Positions 8,434-16,706 of a stretch of 37,583 bases of DNA are shown piece after piece. The position numbers and the translations under genes were made by a program. Under the pieces are notes generated by a model that saw nothing but the letters and a program-made list of their open reading frames with translations, had not been told where the DNA came from and made no database searches. Source of the DNA: Lentisphaerota bacterium (GTDB lineage: Bacteria; Verrucomicrobiota; Kiritimatiellia; RFP12; UBA1067); contig SUWC01000026.1 in assembly GCA_015061665.1 (NCBI GenBank), forward strand, positions 1 through 37,583. Reading direction: 5' to 3'. Each line of letters opens with the position of its first letter. The stretch's first letter is position 1.

Positions 8434-9410
8434 TGTCTGTCCTCATCCTTCTGTTGCCATGTACGGTCGCTGATTATGGCGCGCGGTCGCCGCTTGACCT
8501 CTAGGTATATCTTACCGATGTACTCGCCTATGACACCGAGCGAAAGAAGCTGGATGCCGCCAAGGAAGCAAACGCAAAGAACCTCGCTAGTCCAGCCTCG
8601 GACTACTGTGCCACGAATCCATGAAACCAGGCTCCAGACGCCCATGAAGAACGACAGCAGCGACACGAGCGCGCCGAAGAGCGTGATAAGCCGGATAGGC
8701 TTTATCGAAAGCGAAGTTATTCCATCGGCAGCGAACCCCAGCATCTTCAAGAACGGATAATGGCTTTGTCCGGCTAGGCGCTCTTTTCTGGAGTAGAACA
8801 CCTTGGCCGACTTGAATCCGACGAGCGGAATCATCCCGCGCAGGTAGAGGTTCGTCTCATGATATTCGGAGAGCGCGTCCAGCACCCGCGCCGAGAGAAG
8901 CCTGTAGTCGGCGTGGTTGAACACGGCTTCTACCCCCATCGCCGCCTGGAGACGGTAGAAGGTTTCCGCCGTGAACCGCTTGAAGAACGTGTCGGACTTG
9001 CGGTCGCCGCGCACTCCATAGACGATTTCCGCGCCTTTTGCGTACTCGCGAACCATCTCCATCATGGCATGCACGTCATCCTGTCCGTCGCAGTCGATCG
9101 TTATCGTCGCGTCGCAACCAAGTGCGCGGGCTTCCATAAGGCCCGCCCACAGTGCGCACTGGTGCCCGCGGTTCCTGCTCTGGCGTATACCCGAAAAGCG
9201 CTTGTCACGTGCCGCTATGTCGCATATCGTCCGCCACGTGGCGTCAGAGCTGCCGTCGTCTACGAATAGAACGCCGCTTTCTGGGGCAACAAGCCCAGAG
9301 TCCGTCAGCTGGTTCAGCTCCTCGGCGAACAACGGAAAGGACACAGGCAGTGTCGACTCCTCGTTGTAGCACGGCACGACAACTGTCAATTTTGGCAATC
9401 TCGATTTCAT
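8430..9410 (-). CDS. GtrB/DPM1-like polyprenyl-phosphate glycosyltransferase (GT2 with two C-terminal membrane spans)
   Basis: The 326-residue enzyme opens with LPKLTVVVPCYNEESTL and FVDDGSSDATW (49-59), classic for DPM1/GtrB-type GT2. The metal site is TIDCDGQDD (104-112). Two hydrophobic segments follow at about 240-262 and 276-300, separated by a short loop, and the tail is basic (LEVKRRPRAIISDRTW). Family members transfer glucose or another hexose from a nucleotide donor to undecaprenyl phosphate on the cytoplasmic face. GGAG lies about 5 bases before the ATG. The partner acceptor transferase is probably the overlapping PTPS-related gene. Confidence 0.9.
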   Translation of the reverse strand: MKSRLPKLTVVVPCYNEESTLPVSFPLFAEELNQLTDSGLVAPESGVLFVDDGSSDATWRTICDIAARDKRFSGIRQSRNRGHQCALWAGLMEARALGCDATITIDCDGQDDVHAMMEMVREYAKGAEIVYGVRGDRKSDTFFKRFTAETFYRLQAAMGVEAVFNHADYRLLSARVLDALSEYHETNLYLRGMIPLVGFKSAKVFYSRKERLAGQSHYPFLKMLGFAADGITSLSIKPIRLITLFGALVSLLSFFMGVWSLVSWIRGTVVRGWTSEVLCVCFLGGIQLLSLGVIGEYIGKIYLEVKRRPRAIISDRTWQQKDEDRQ

Positions 9411-9419
9411 ATTCTCCGT

Positions 9420-10961
9420 TCACCTACCTTTCTTTATCCCGCCGCGCAGGATGCCTATCGCATCTGCGACATCGCCACGGAAAAAAGCTGCCATGCAAAG
9501 CAAGGTCGCAACGGCCGCCGCCACGCCCTTTGCGGCGACACCAGGGATCCCGGCGGACGGAACGGCGCGCGCGGCAAGCCACGCGACAGCGCAAACAACG
9601 AAAGTGCACAAAGTAAAACCAGTGTAAGACCGCCAATATGCGCGCGCTTCCGTCTTCCCGAAAAAAGACGTGAACATGACATGCGACTCCCAGGGAACCT
9701 GTATCAGCACCAGTCCGATTATCGTCGAGAAGATGACGCCGTCGAGCTTGTAGGCGTCCGGCAGGAACAGAACGAAAAGAATGTTTGTCACCAGGTTTAC
9801 AGCGCCGGCCACAATCGGCTTCCACCTGTCCTGACGCCAGAGGGTGGCTGCCGACTTGAACGCGAGCAGCACCTGACGCGACTGCACGACGTAGAAGAAC
9901 ACCACCATAAGGACAGGCGTAAGCGCATGACGCATCAGCGTAGGATCGCCCTTCACCCATTCCACCATGAAAGGCTGGTACATCGCCGTCATCATAGCGG
10001 AACAAAACACCACCACCACCATCGACAGCCGGTTCATCCGCATGAAGAGGCGGAAGTTCTCCTCCTTCGACTCGGTGTGTATCTTGTTTCCGAATCCGCC
10101 GGTCAGTGACGCATACACGACCTCGACAATTCCGGCAACAGAAGCCATGACGTAGTAGTAGTTTCCGTACGAAGCGACGGCGACAAGCCCTAGAAACGCC
10201 GAGATGACGAGATTATCCGTGGAGTACGTGATGACGCCTCCAACCTTGTGCATGAAAACGGACTTCACGTCCGAGATGACTTTGCGCCGAAGTTCGGGGG
10301 GAAGTTCGCCGCGAGGCTCCATGCCTGGGAATAGGCGGCGCGACGCCACGACAAGAAGGACGTTCTGGAGAAGCGTGAAGAAGACGGTCGCGAACAGGTA
10401 GTTATAGTAGTTGCGCGTGACGAGAAGGATTAGGAACACCACTACATACTGGACAACCGATACGGCGGAGCTAATGTTCTTGACGACGTCATTGCGGTGG
10501 TGAGCGCCGAGGATGGATCCACGGTACGCAAACAGACCGTAGCTTGAGGCCGTGTTGACGAGATGTATGAAATACAGGACATGCAGATTTACGTCGGGCG
10601 GAACCGAGCCGTGCACCAGCTTGTCCAGAAACGGCATCAGCATCATGCCGCCGATGAAGATGACCGATCCAACCCAGCGGTAGACGCTGCGGAAGAACTT
10701 CATATATGCGCACAGCAGCTCTCGGTCGTCGTTCGCAACGGGCTTGTACATCGAACATATGACGGCCATTCCAAAGCCGAGCTCCGCAAGCATGAGAACG
10801 CCGAGAAGCGAGCCGAAGAGTCCGTTTAGCCCGAGGTACGCAGGACCGAGCAGCCAGAGGAACAGGGTACGGTTCAGAAATGGAAACAACAGACGAATCC
10901 CGCTTGATACGGCATTCGCGATCATGTTGCGTTTCACGTTCTTGTTGAAGTCAAGTTTCAT
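9420..10961 (-). CDS. Polysaccharide flippase (Wzx-like, MOP superfamily)
   Basis: The 513-residue protein has about 12-14 membrane segments and no soluble domain. It starts KLDFNKNVKRNMIANAVSSG and continues with LFPFLNRTLFLWLLGPAYLG, the usual N-terminal pattern of oligosaccharide flippases. Similar proteins move undecaprenyl-diphosphate-linked repeat units across the inner membrane for polymerisation. It is preceded by its own promoter candidate (11054-11082) and an approximately 86-base leader, so it may head a sub-operon with the four downstream genes. The ribosome-binding site (GGTAG) is weak. Wzx identity is well supported by family pattern and by adjacency to the polymerase-like gene. 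Confidence 0.88.
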   Translation of the reverse strand: MKLDFNKNVKRNMIANAVSSGIRLLFPFLNRTLFLWLLGPAYLGLNGLFGSLLGVLMLAELGFGMAVICSMYKPVANDDRELLCAYMKFFRSVYRWVGSVIFIGGMMLMPFLDKLVHGSVPPDVNLHVLYFIHLVNTASSYGLFAYRGSILGAHHRNDVVKNISSAVSVVQYVVVFLILLVTRNYYNYLFATVFFTLLQNVLLVVASRRLFPGMEPRGELPPELRRKVISDVKSVFMHKVGGVITYSTDNLVISAFLGLVAVASYGNYYYVMASVAGIVEVVYASLTGGFGNKIHTESKEENFRLFMRMNRLSMVVVVFCSAMMTAMYQPFMVEWVKGDPTLMRHALTPVLMVVFFYVVQSRQVLLAFKSAATLWRQDRWKPIVAGAVNLVTNILFVLFLPDAYKLDGVIFSTIIGLVLIQVPWESHVMFTSFFGKTEARAYWRSYTGFTLCTFVVCAVAWLAARAVPSAGIPGVAAKGVAAAVATLLCMAAFFRGDVADAIGILRGGIKKGR

Positions 10962-11053
10962 CTACCAGCCTACGGCCTTTCCCTCTCGCCCAGACTTCCT
11001 TTCACGAACGCAAAAACACGGTATATGATGTTTTGCTCCGTCAACATGACTAT

Positions 11054-11082
11054 ATTATAGCACAAAATCGCGTTGCGCGTAA
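11054..11082 (-). promoter_or_regulatory. Candidate internal promoter upstream of the flippase gene
   Basis: On the minus strand a perfect TATAAT box (11054-11059) lies in the 127-base gap between the polymerase/ligase and flippase genes, the largest gap inside the polysaccharide array. The -35 (TTACGC at 11077-11082, spacer 17) is poor. It could allow separate transcription of the last five genes. Confidence 0.45.
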
Positions 11083-11088
11083 GGTTCT

Positions 11089-12411
11089 TCACCCCATCTG
11101 CTTTAGCTTCTCCCAGCTCTTGTTGAGGTAGCCTAGGATTGCAAACAGGAACACAAGCAAGAAGAGGTTGATCTGCTGGCGCAGCACCCATTCGAGGCAG
11201 CTCTGGAGATATGCCGCCGTAAGTCCGCCGAGCAGGCCAGCGGGGACAAAAGACCACGGCGTGCCCTTCAGCTTCCAGACAAGGCGGAGGCTCGAGAACC
11301 AGTACCACAGGAACCACGCTATCATTGCGCAGAACGCCGGGATGCCGCATTCAGCCATGACGAGAAGATACACCGTCTCAACGATTCCAGTATAGTTCAA
11401 ATCATAGCCAAGCTTTTCAGATGCGCGATCCTGGTAGAGGTACGGCGGTTGCATCTTGATGCTCCAGTTGTTGATGCCCACGCCCGTAATCGGCTCGGCG
11501 GCGATCATCTCCCTCGCGCAGCACGCGAGCTCGATGCGCGTGTTGCCGGAAGCTTCGGGGGCCTCCTTAAAGCGTTCTATGATTTTGGGAAGCAGCAGCG
11601 CCACGCCTATTGCGCCCATCACCGCAAAGGGGAGGATTCGCTTGAAGACACGCCTTTTCCGCGTCGATAGGAAGCTGCACAAGGTCGCAATGCCGTATGC
11701 CACGGGAATCATCGCTATCGCGCCGCGCGAGTACGACCTGAACGTCGCTATCGCCGCGCAGACGGCACCGATGGCGCACCACCTGCCGAGGCGCGGCTTT
11801 ATGCCAAGCGTCAGATAGCCTGCGAAAAACATAGAGCCGAAAAGCAGCATCGCCATGGCCATGCTGTTCTGGTGGGGGAAGGCTCCATGGGCCTGATAGA
11901 CGCCGGAGAACCGGTCCTTCATCACCATCAGCAGGTTCACAATGGCATAAAGCGAGAAACCGCGAAGGACGGAATCGAGGTCGTCCGTCGCCTTGAGGTA
12001 CGAGTATACCGTCAAGTAGAAGAAGTAAAGAAGTATCATCTTCCATATCTCAAACCAGGCAGTCAGGTAGTTCTCGGCTTTGGAAAGGCTGAGGAGGCAA
12101 AGCAGGAAATAAAGGATGTACAAAAGGAACCCAAACTCCGGAATCAGCCGTTTCAGTTTCCCCTGCAGCTTAAGCGACAGGAGAAGCGCAAACGCGAAGA
12201 GATGCACGACACTGACCTCCATGCCGCGAGCGGAGCCCGTGTAGGATTCCATGGAGAAGAAGTTGATCGACGTCCCGTTGTAGAAAATCAGTCCGGCAAG
12301 CATCGCCCAAAACGCATACTTCTGCCAGCGCCTGTTCATATAAAGGAGAAACGCCAGTGGCGGAACTCCAAGCGCTGCGAAGATGAAAACGATGTATTTC
12401 ACCGCTTGCAA
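11089..12411 (-). CDS. O-antigen ligase / polysaccharide polymerase family protein (Wzy_C-like)
   Basis: The 440-residue membrane protein has about ten to twelve spans and one large extracytoplasmic loop. The family signature includes FRSYSRGAIAM (an Arg-Ser-Arg-Gly motif at the start of a helix) and, in the big loop, EPITGVGINNWSIKM, matching the G.G..N.(f/w) pattern of Wzy_C proteins. These enzymes polymerise undecaprenyl-linked repeats (Wzy) or ligate polymer to an acceptor (WaaL); sequence alone rarely separates the two. With a Wzx, Wzz and Wza in the same array and no core-lipid genes, a polymerase role is more likely. It lies 7 bases after the exporter gene. Confidence 0.82.
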   Translation of the reverse strand: MQAVKYIVFIFAALGVPPLAFLLYMNRRWQKYAFWAMLAGLIFYNGTSINFFSMESYTGSARGMEVSVVHLFAFALLLSLKLQGKLKRLIPEFGFLLYILYFLLCLLSLSKAENYLTAWFEIWKMILLYFFYLTVYSYLKATDDLDSVLRGFSLYAIVNLLMVMKDRFSGVYQAHGAFPHQNSMAMAMLLFGSMFFAGYLTLGIKPRLGRWCAIGAVCAAIATFRSYSRGAIAMIPVAYGIATLCSFLSTRKRRVFKRILPFAVMGAIGVALLLPKIIERFKEAPEASGNTRIELACCAREMIAAEPITGVGINNWSIKMQPPYLYQDRASEKLGYDLNYTGIVETVYLLVMAECGIPAFCAMIAWFLWYWFSSLRLVWKLKGTPWSFVPAGLLGGLTAAYLQSCLEWVLRQQINLFLLVFLFAILGYLNKSWEKLKQMG

Positions 12412-12418
12412 AACATCA

Positions 12419-13474
12419 TTAATGGGAGAATGCCGTCACTCTTGACGTCAGCATGTTAATGAGTTGGGCCGTAGGCAACAGTTTCTTGACGAACACGTTG
12501 TATTCGGATATGTCGTCCTTCGGGACGTACACAATGTCGCCGGACTTGAGCAGCACGTTCTTGCATTTGCCCGCGAGGATGCCGTCGATGTCGACCTTGT
12601 AGAGCCTTGGATGCGAAAGTCCGTCGCGGATTATTATGACATGCTTCCAGTGGGTGTCAAGCATCCATCCCGCTTCCGTGAGCGTTTCGACAAGCCCCAT
12701 GCCAGGCTCGTAGAGACGCTTGTGCGGGTGCGGGACCTCTCCGCATATAGTGACCGAAGACTCCATGCGCTGCGCGATGAAGACATAGTCACCTCGCCTC
12801 ACCTTTATGTTGTGAAGAGCGTCCCCGTTGTTTATGGCCTTGATGAAATCAACCGGCAGCACCTCGCCCTTGCGCACGATGATGGAATGCTCAAGGTCCG
12901 CCACATCGACATCGACACCGTCGAAAAGGCGCTCTGCGCTCGCGCCGGCAATTGCATACAGGTCGGCCAGCCGAGTAGAGTTGGAAATCCCATAGACGCC
13001 GGGCTTCGCGCACGCGCCCGTAATCGTCGCCGTCTCGCTCTGAACGGACCGAACCGTGATGCTGACAACAGGATTCTTGATGTAAGGCGCAAGGCCGTCG
13101 CGAATGGTATCCGCGCCTTCGGCTATCGTCATGCCGCTGAGCTTGACCTGACCCATGAACGCGATGCCGACGTTTCCGTCTGGTCCGATCCTCGTCACCA
13201 TGCCCAGGTCCTGATGATCGTAGACACGAATCTCGATCTCGTCCCCGGCATTCATCCTGTAGACGGGCTCCTCCTCGAAGGCAAGCTCCTCAAGGCGCTT
13301 CCGGTTGCGCGCCATCGTTTCCACGTCGTGCCCTGTTTCCTCAAGGATAGCCGACTCTTCTGATTCGTTTTTAAGCTCAAAGACGTCGCTGTAGCTCTTC
13401 GTCAACCTGTCAAGGTAGCATCCTGCGAGCAGGAACGGCAAAAGCGCAAGCGCGAAGTTCTGCGTCTTCGTCAT
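12419..13474 (-). CDS. Polysaccharide export lipoprotein (Wza-like, Poly_export and SLBB domains)
   Basis: The 351-residue protein has a lipoprotein signal ending in LLPFLLAGC, with Cys19 as the lipidation site. YRMNAGDEIEIRVYDHQDLG begins the Poly_export (PES) domain. TRIGPDGNVGIAFMGQVKLS follows, as expected for the family, and two SLBB-type repeats occupy about residues 150-330 (ITGACAKPGVYGIS and ITICGEVPHPHKRLYEPGMG-like). Wza proteins form the outer-membrane channel for exopolysaccharide. The C-terminus ends SRVTAFSH without an obvious amphipathic outer-membrane helix of the E. coli type. Its start overlaps the Wzz gene by 4 bases, coupling exporter and co-polymerase. Confidence 0.92.
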   Translation of the reverse strand: MTKTQNFALALLPFLLAGCYLDRLTKSYSDVFELKNESEESAILEETGHDVETMARNRKRLEELAFEEEPVYRMNAGDEIEIRVYDHQDLGMVTRIGPDGNVGIAFMGQVKLSGMTIAEGADTIRDGLAPYIKNPVVSITVRSVQSETATITGACAKPGVYGISNSTRLADLYAIAGASAERLFDGVDVDVADLEHSIIVRKGEVLPVDFIKAINNGDALHNIKVRRGDYVFIAQRMESSVTICGEVPHPHKRLYEPGMGLVETLTEAGWMLDTHWKHVIIIRDGLSHPRLYKVDIDGILAGKCKNVLLKSGDIVYVPKDDISEYNVFVKKLLPTAQLINMLTSRVTAFSH

Positions 13475-15441
13475 TTCTTCGCCTCCATTTCACTGCGGAC
13501 GACTCGCGCCGTGGCATCCGTGACGACTGCCATCATCGGCTTGCCGGACACCTTGACATGGCGACGGACATACTCAAGCTCCGACCTGGGCGTAAGGTCC
13601 GCGCCGACCTCAAGCAGCACGCTCTCGGAAACGCCAAGCAATTGGCTGAAGAAGCTTCCGCCACGGCGAAGTCCGCCCGGCATAAAGAGAAACACGACGT
13701 CGAAATCGTTGCGAAGCGTCATTATGTCGGCCTGGAGCATCTGAAGCTCCGTAGGCGCGAGGGAATAGCGGTTTGCGACAGGGAACCATCCGGTATCCGC
13801 CTTGCGGAAAGTGTTGATCAACGACTCCGCACCCTCAGGCGGCTCAAATCCCACACTCGGGACAATGTTTATGTGGAAGCAGTTCTGCCCAGACATCGTA
13901 AGCGACCAGTCCAGCGACTCCTTGAACTTCGGCTGTGGCTGCACGCCAGGCAAGCGGCAAACGACCACGACGCCCTTGGGAAGCTCGGCGTTGCAGTAGT
14001 TGAGGGCAACGACGCCGTAGATGTCCTTCTCCTCGTCCTCCGGCACGCTGCCAGGCTTCGGAAGCGACCCCAGCACCTCGACGTCGCCATACGCGCCGAC
14101 CTCCTTGGCGCCACGAACCTTTCCGAAGATGAACTCAACCGCGAGAATCCAGAACGAGACGACAAGCGTGCAGGCGAAAGCAGCAATGACGCCAAGGGCG
14201 AAGTTCTTCGGACTAAGCGGATCCTTGTCGCCCGCTCCGCCAGCGCGCTCGATCTGCTGCAAGTCGCTCTCGACGGACATCTGAAGGAAGTCGATGTGGT
14301 CAATCTGGTCCTCGATGTCGCGCAGCGTCTTACCAAGGTCATCGCGCTTGATCCGCAGGCGCTCGAGGTTAGGGATGATGGCGATGAGCTCGGACGCCTT
14401 GCGCTCGTTGTCCTCGATCTCCTGCCTGAGCGACCTCTGGCTCTCGGACAAGACCTCGAGCTTCGCGGACGTCACCGCCAGCTCTCCGGCGACCTTCTCC
14501 ATCTTGTCGATATCCTCGAGCGGAACGCCCTCTATTCCCTTCTCCTTCAGGAATGTGCTGTAGCCCTCAAGCAGGCGCTTGCGGTCCTCAAGCTTGCCAA
14601 GGACCTTCGGGTTGATGTCGGTGTATATCTCGCGGAGCTTCGCAAGTTCGTTGTCGATTGCCTCCAGCGCCTCGCACTGCTTCCGAATCGCGGCCGCGTT
14701 AGCCACGACAATCGGGCCCGCCTTGCCGATCTGCGACTCGTACCGAGACTTCTTCACCTCTTCGTTTGCGATGTCCACGCTCATCATCGAGAGGTTGCGC
14801 CTCTGGTCGGAAAGAAGCGCGTTGATCATCGTCAGCGTTTCGACAGGGGAGGCTACGCCTGAACTCGCCTTGGCAATGCTATCCTCGGACTCGTTCTCCG
14901 CAATATGGTCCTGAACGCTCTTCTTGCGCACGAGAAGCGACTCGCGCAGGTTCTCCAGCTCCTGCCTGCGGTAGTTGATGTACTCCTCGACAAGGATCTC
15001 GGCGTACTTGTTGACCTTCCTCACCGCGCCGACCCACGTCGGGGCGTTGGCCTTGAGCGTGAAGATGTTGGACGGCTTGCGCTCCTGGACTATCTCCATA
15101 TCCATCTTCAGGCACTCCGCCTCGCCAGGCGCCAGAGTCATGCGCTCCGCGATTCGGCGCTTGAGAGACGGACGCTCAAGAATGGACATCAGCTGCCTGT
15201 CGCTTATCGGCTCCACATTCGCAGAATTGCGAGGCGTATACATCAGGCGCGTCACCGCGTCGAAACGATGCCCGCTGTACGCGTAGTGCCACACAAGGAA
15301 AACAGAAAAGACAACTGACAGGCCAATGAAAAAAGCAATAAGAATCGGCATCCATTTGAGCAAAATGCCCGAAGCCACCTTTTGCAAGGCGGCGAAAAGA
15401 CGCATTTGCTCGCGCTCGGACGCTGTAAGTTCTTCTTCCAT
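13471..15441 (-). CDS. Wzz-type polysaccharide co-polymerase with degenerate BY-kinase-like C-terminus
   Basis: I chose the ATG at 15441; the codon just before it is TTG, and no clear Shine-Dalgarno is present. Transmembrane segment 1 is at about 31-53 and segment 2 at about 414-440. Between them lies a long coiled-coil periplasmic region rich in Glu, Arg and Leu (about 160-400). Residues 440-656 resemble the cytoplasmic kinase domain of BY-kinase/Wzc proteins: LGSLPKPGS linker, a beta-strand VVVVCRLPG where Walker A should be, FDVVFLFMPGG in place of Walker B, and a GKPMMAVVTD strand. The P-loop GxxxxGK[ST] and a Tyr-rich tail are missing, so it should not hydrolyse ATP or phosphorylate itself. 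The likely role is chain-length control and coupling to the exporter. Confidence 0.85.
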   Translation of the reverse strand: MEEELTASEREQMRLFAALQKVASGILLKWMPILIAFFIGLSVVFSVFLVWHYAYSGHRFDAVTRLMYTPRNSANVEPISDRQLMSILERPSLKRRIAERMTLAPGEAECLKMDMEIVQERKPSNIFTLKANAPTWVGAVRKVNKYAEILVEEYINYRRQELENLRESLLVRKKSVQDHIAENESEDSIAKASSGVASPVETLTMINALLSDQRRNLSMMSVDIANEEVKKSRYESQIGKAGPIVVANAAAIRKQCEALEAIDNELAKLREIYTDINPKVLGKLEDRKRLLEGYSTFLKEKGIEGVPLEDIDKMEKVAGELAVTSAKLEVLSESQRSLRQEIEDNERKASELIAIIPNLERLRIKRDDLGKTLRDIEDQIDHIDFLQMSVESDLQQIERAGGAGDKDPLSPKNFALGVIAAFACTLVVSFWILAVEFIFGKVRGAKEVGAYGDVEVLGSLPKPGSVPEDEEKDIYGVVALNYCNAELPKGVVVVCRLPGVQPQPKFKESLDWSLTMSGQNCFHINIVPSVGFEPPEGAESLINTFRKADTGWFPVANRYSLAPTELQMLQADIMTLRNDFDVVFLFMPGGLRRGGSFFSQLLGVSESVLLEVGADLTPRSELEYVRRHVKVSGKPMMAVVTDATARVVRSEMEAKK

Positions 15442-15461
15442 CAAGATGGGCTAATATTTAA

Positions 15462-16706
15462 TCATATTTTGTCATAAAAATCAACCGCCCTTCTCCCAAG
15501 CTCGTTCCAGTCGTAGTTTCGGGCCGCTGCAAGGCCAGCCTGTGACATTTCACGCCCCTTTTTCGACGCCTTGCCCACGCCAAGCTCGGACAGTGCGTCG
15601 TCAAGCGCCTTCGCATTGCCAGGCGGAAACACGATGGCCGCGTCTGGATGCGTCGCGCAAAGCCTGCTCAGTCCGCCGACGTCGCTGGCGATGACGGGAA
15701 GTCCCGAAGCCCACGCCTCTAGGACAGCTATGCCAAACGGCTCATGCCTGCTCGGCAGGACGAACACGTCGGCATTGGCGTATTCGGATACGAGTGCTTC
15801 GCTCCCCGGCGGAAGCGCGCCTACAAACGACACGCGGTCCGCAACGCCAAGCTCAAGGGCGCGCCGCTCCAGCTCGTCCTTGTATTCCGGCTGCGTCACG
15901 GGCCCGACGAGCCGAGCCTTCATGCCAGGGTGCCGAGCAAGCGCCTCGACTATCATCATCTGGTTCTTCTGCCTGTCTATCCTCGCGACGCAGAGGATGG
16001 TGAAGGAGGGATGGGGAACGGGGAATGGGGAATGGGGAACGGGGGCGAAAAGCGAGGTATCGACGCCGTTTGGAAGATATATTACGTTGGGGTGAATCCT
16101 GCTGTACTTGAAGTATTCATCTTCGCCGACGCAAACTATTCCTTCAAACTCCTCCGGAACGCGCCGAGTCCAGCGCATCAGGTGGTCCACGATCTTGCCC
16201 CAGGGGAAGAGTCCGCGCGTCGGAGCCTTCAGGCTCGCAGCTTCGGCTTCCGGAATGTTCGCGCTGCCGCCATGCAGCGAAATGACCGTTTTAGCTGGAA
16301 GCTGCGAATTGGAAGTCGGGATTTGCTGGGCTGTGCGAAGGCAGAGCTCCGCAATTCGCGCCATGGCATGGCAGTGGATGACGCCGGGCCTCCATTCGCG
16401 CAGAGCCTTTCCAAGCCCCGGCACGAAGGGATTGCCGCCCTTCCTGTCGAGTTCGTCGACAAGACTATTCGACATCGGCCACCATGGATATATGGGCTTG
16501 TACCTGGCGATTTCGATGCCGTCGACGACTTCCAGTTCCCCATTACCCGCTCCCCGTTCCCCTTTTCCCCGCCACAGCGCCGTAGTGGCGAAGAGGCGCA
16601 CTTCGTGCCCTGCGGCCTTCTGCGCCTTCGCGAGGTTCCACACGACCTGCTCCGTACCGCCCCAGTCGTCGAACGACAGCCTTCTCAGAACATGTGCAAT
16701 TCTCAT
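15462..16706 (-). CDS. Glycosyltransferase family 4 with three heptamer-repeat insertions
   Basis: The start at 16706 is supported by AAGGAGG just upstream and by the 4-base ATGA overlap with the permease-kinase gene; the longer frame upstream is only a shadow. The 414-residue enzyme begins MRIAHVLRRLSFDDWGGTEQ (GT4 glycine loop), has FTILCVARIDRQKNQM (235-250) and VSFVGALPPGSEALVSEYA, and carries the EX7E pair at Glu322/Glu330 (EPFGIAVLE). It is a cytoplasmic retaining transferase. Three tandem 7-base repeat tracts are translated: residues about 46-59 (GKGERGAGNGELE), 127-140 (QIPTSNSQLPAKT) and 221-236 (PVPHSPFPVPHPS). All three fall in loops between core strands; the last is the linker between the two Rossmann domains. 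Confidence 0.9.
   Translation of the reverse strand: MRIAHVLRRLSFDDWGGTEQVVWNLAKAQKAAGHEVRLFATTALWRGKGERGAGNGELEVVDGIEIARYKPIYPWWPMSNSLVDELDRKGGNPFVPGLGKALREWRPGVIHCHAMARIAELCLRTAQQIPTSNSQLPAKTVISLHGGSANIPEAEAASLKAPTRGLFPWGKIVDHLMRWTRRVPEEFEGIVCVGEDEYFKYSRIHPNVIYLPNGVDTSLFAPVPHSPFPVPHPSFTILCVARIDRQKNQMMIVEALARHPGMKARLVGPVTQPEYKDELERRALELGVADRVSFVGALPPGSEALVSEYANADVFVLPSRHEPFGIAVLEAWASGLPVIASDVGGLSRLCATHPDAAIVFPPGNAKALDDALSELGVGKASKKGREMSQAGLAAARNYDWNELGRRAVDFYDKI
16011..16045. repeat. Heptamer array A: five copies of AYGGGG(A/G)
   Basis: The units are ATGGGGA, ACGGGGA, ATGGGGA, ATGGGGA, ACGGGGG with no interruption. On the coding (minus) strand they read as Pro/His/Phe/Val-rich sequence in the interdomain linker of the GT4 protein. 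The reading frame is preserved on both sides. Confidence 0.9.
16293..16320. repeat. Heptamer array C: four degenerate units of AGCTGGA type
   Basis: The units are AGCTGGA, AGCTGCG, AATTGGA, AGTCGGG. They encode IPTSNSQLPA on the minus strand, in a loop before a predicted beta-strand (VISLHG) of the GT4 N-terminal domain. Confidence 0.65.
16535..16570. repeat. Heptamer array B: GTTCCCC-type units, inverse of array A
   Basis: The units are GTTCCCC, ATTACCC, GCTCCCC, GTTCCCC, followed by TTTTCCCC. They are the reverse complement of the GGGGAAY family seen at 16011-16045, so the two arrays face each other 490 bases apart in the same gene. They encode GKGERGAGNGEL. Confidence 0.85.

Noticed and set aside
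13558-14862. 434-residue plus-strand frame opposite the Wzz gene
   Set aside because: Antisense of the coiled-coil codons; low-complexity Leu/Arg/Asp composition and no ribosome-binding site.
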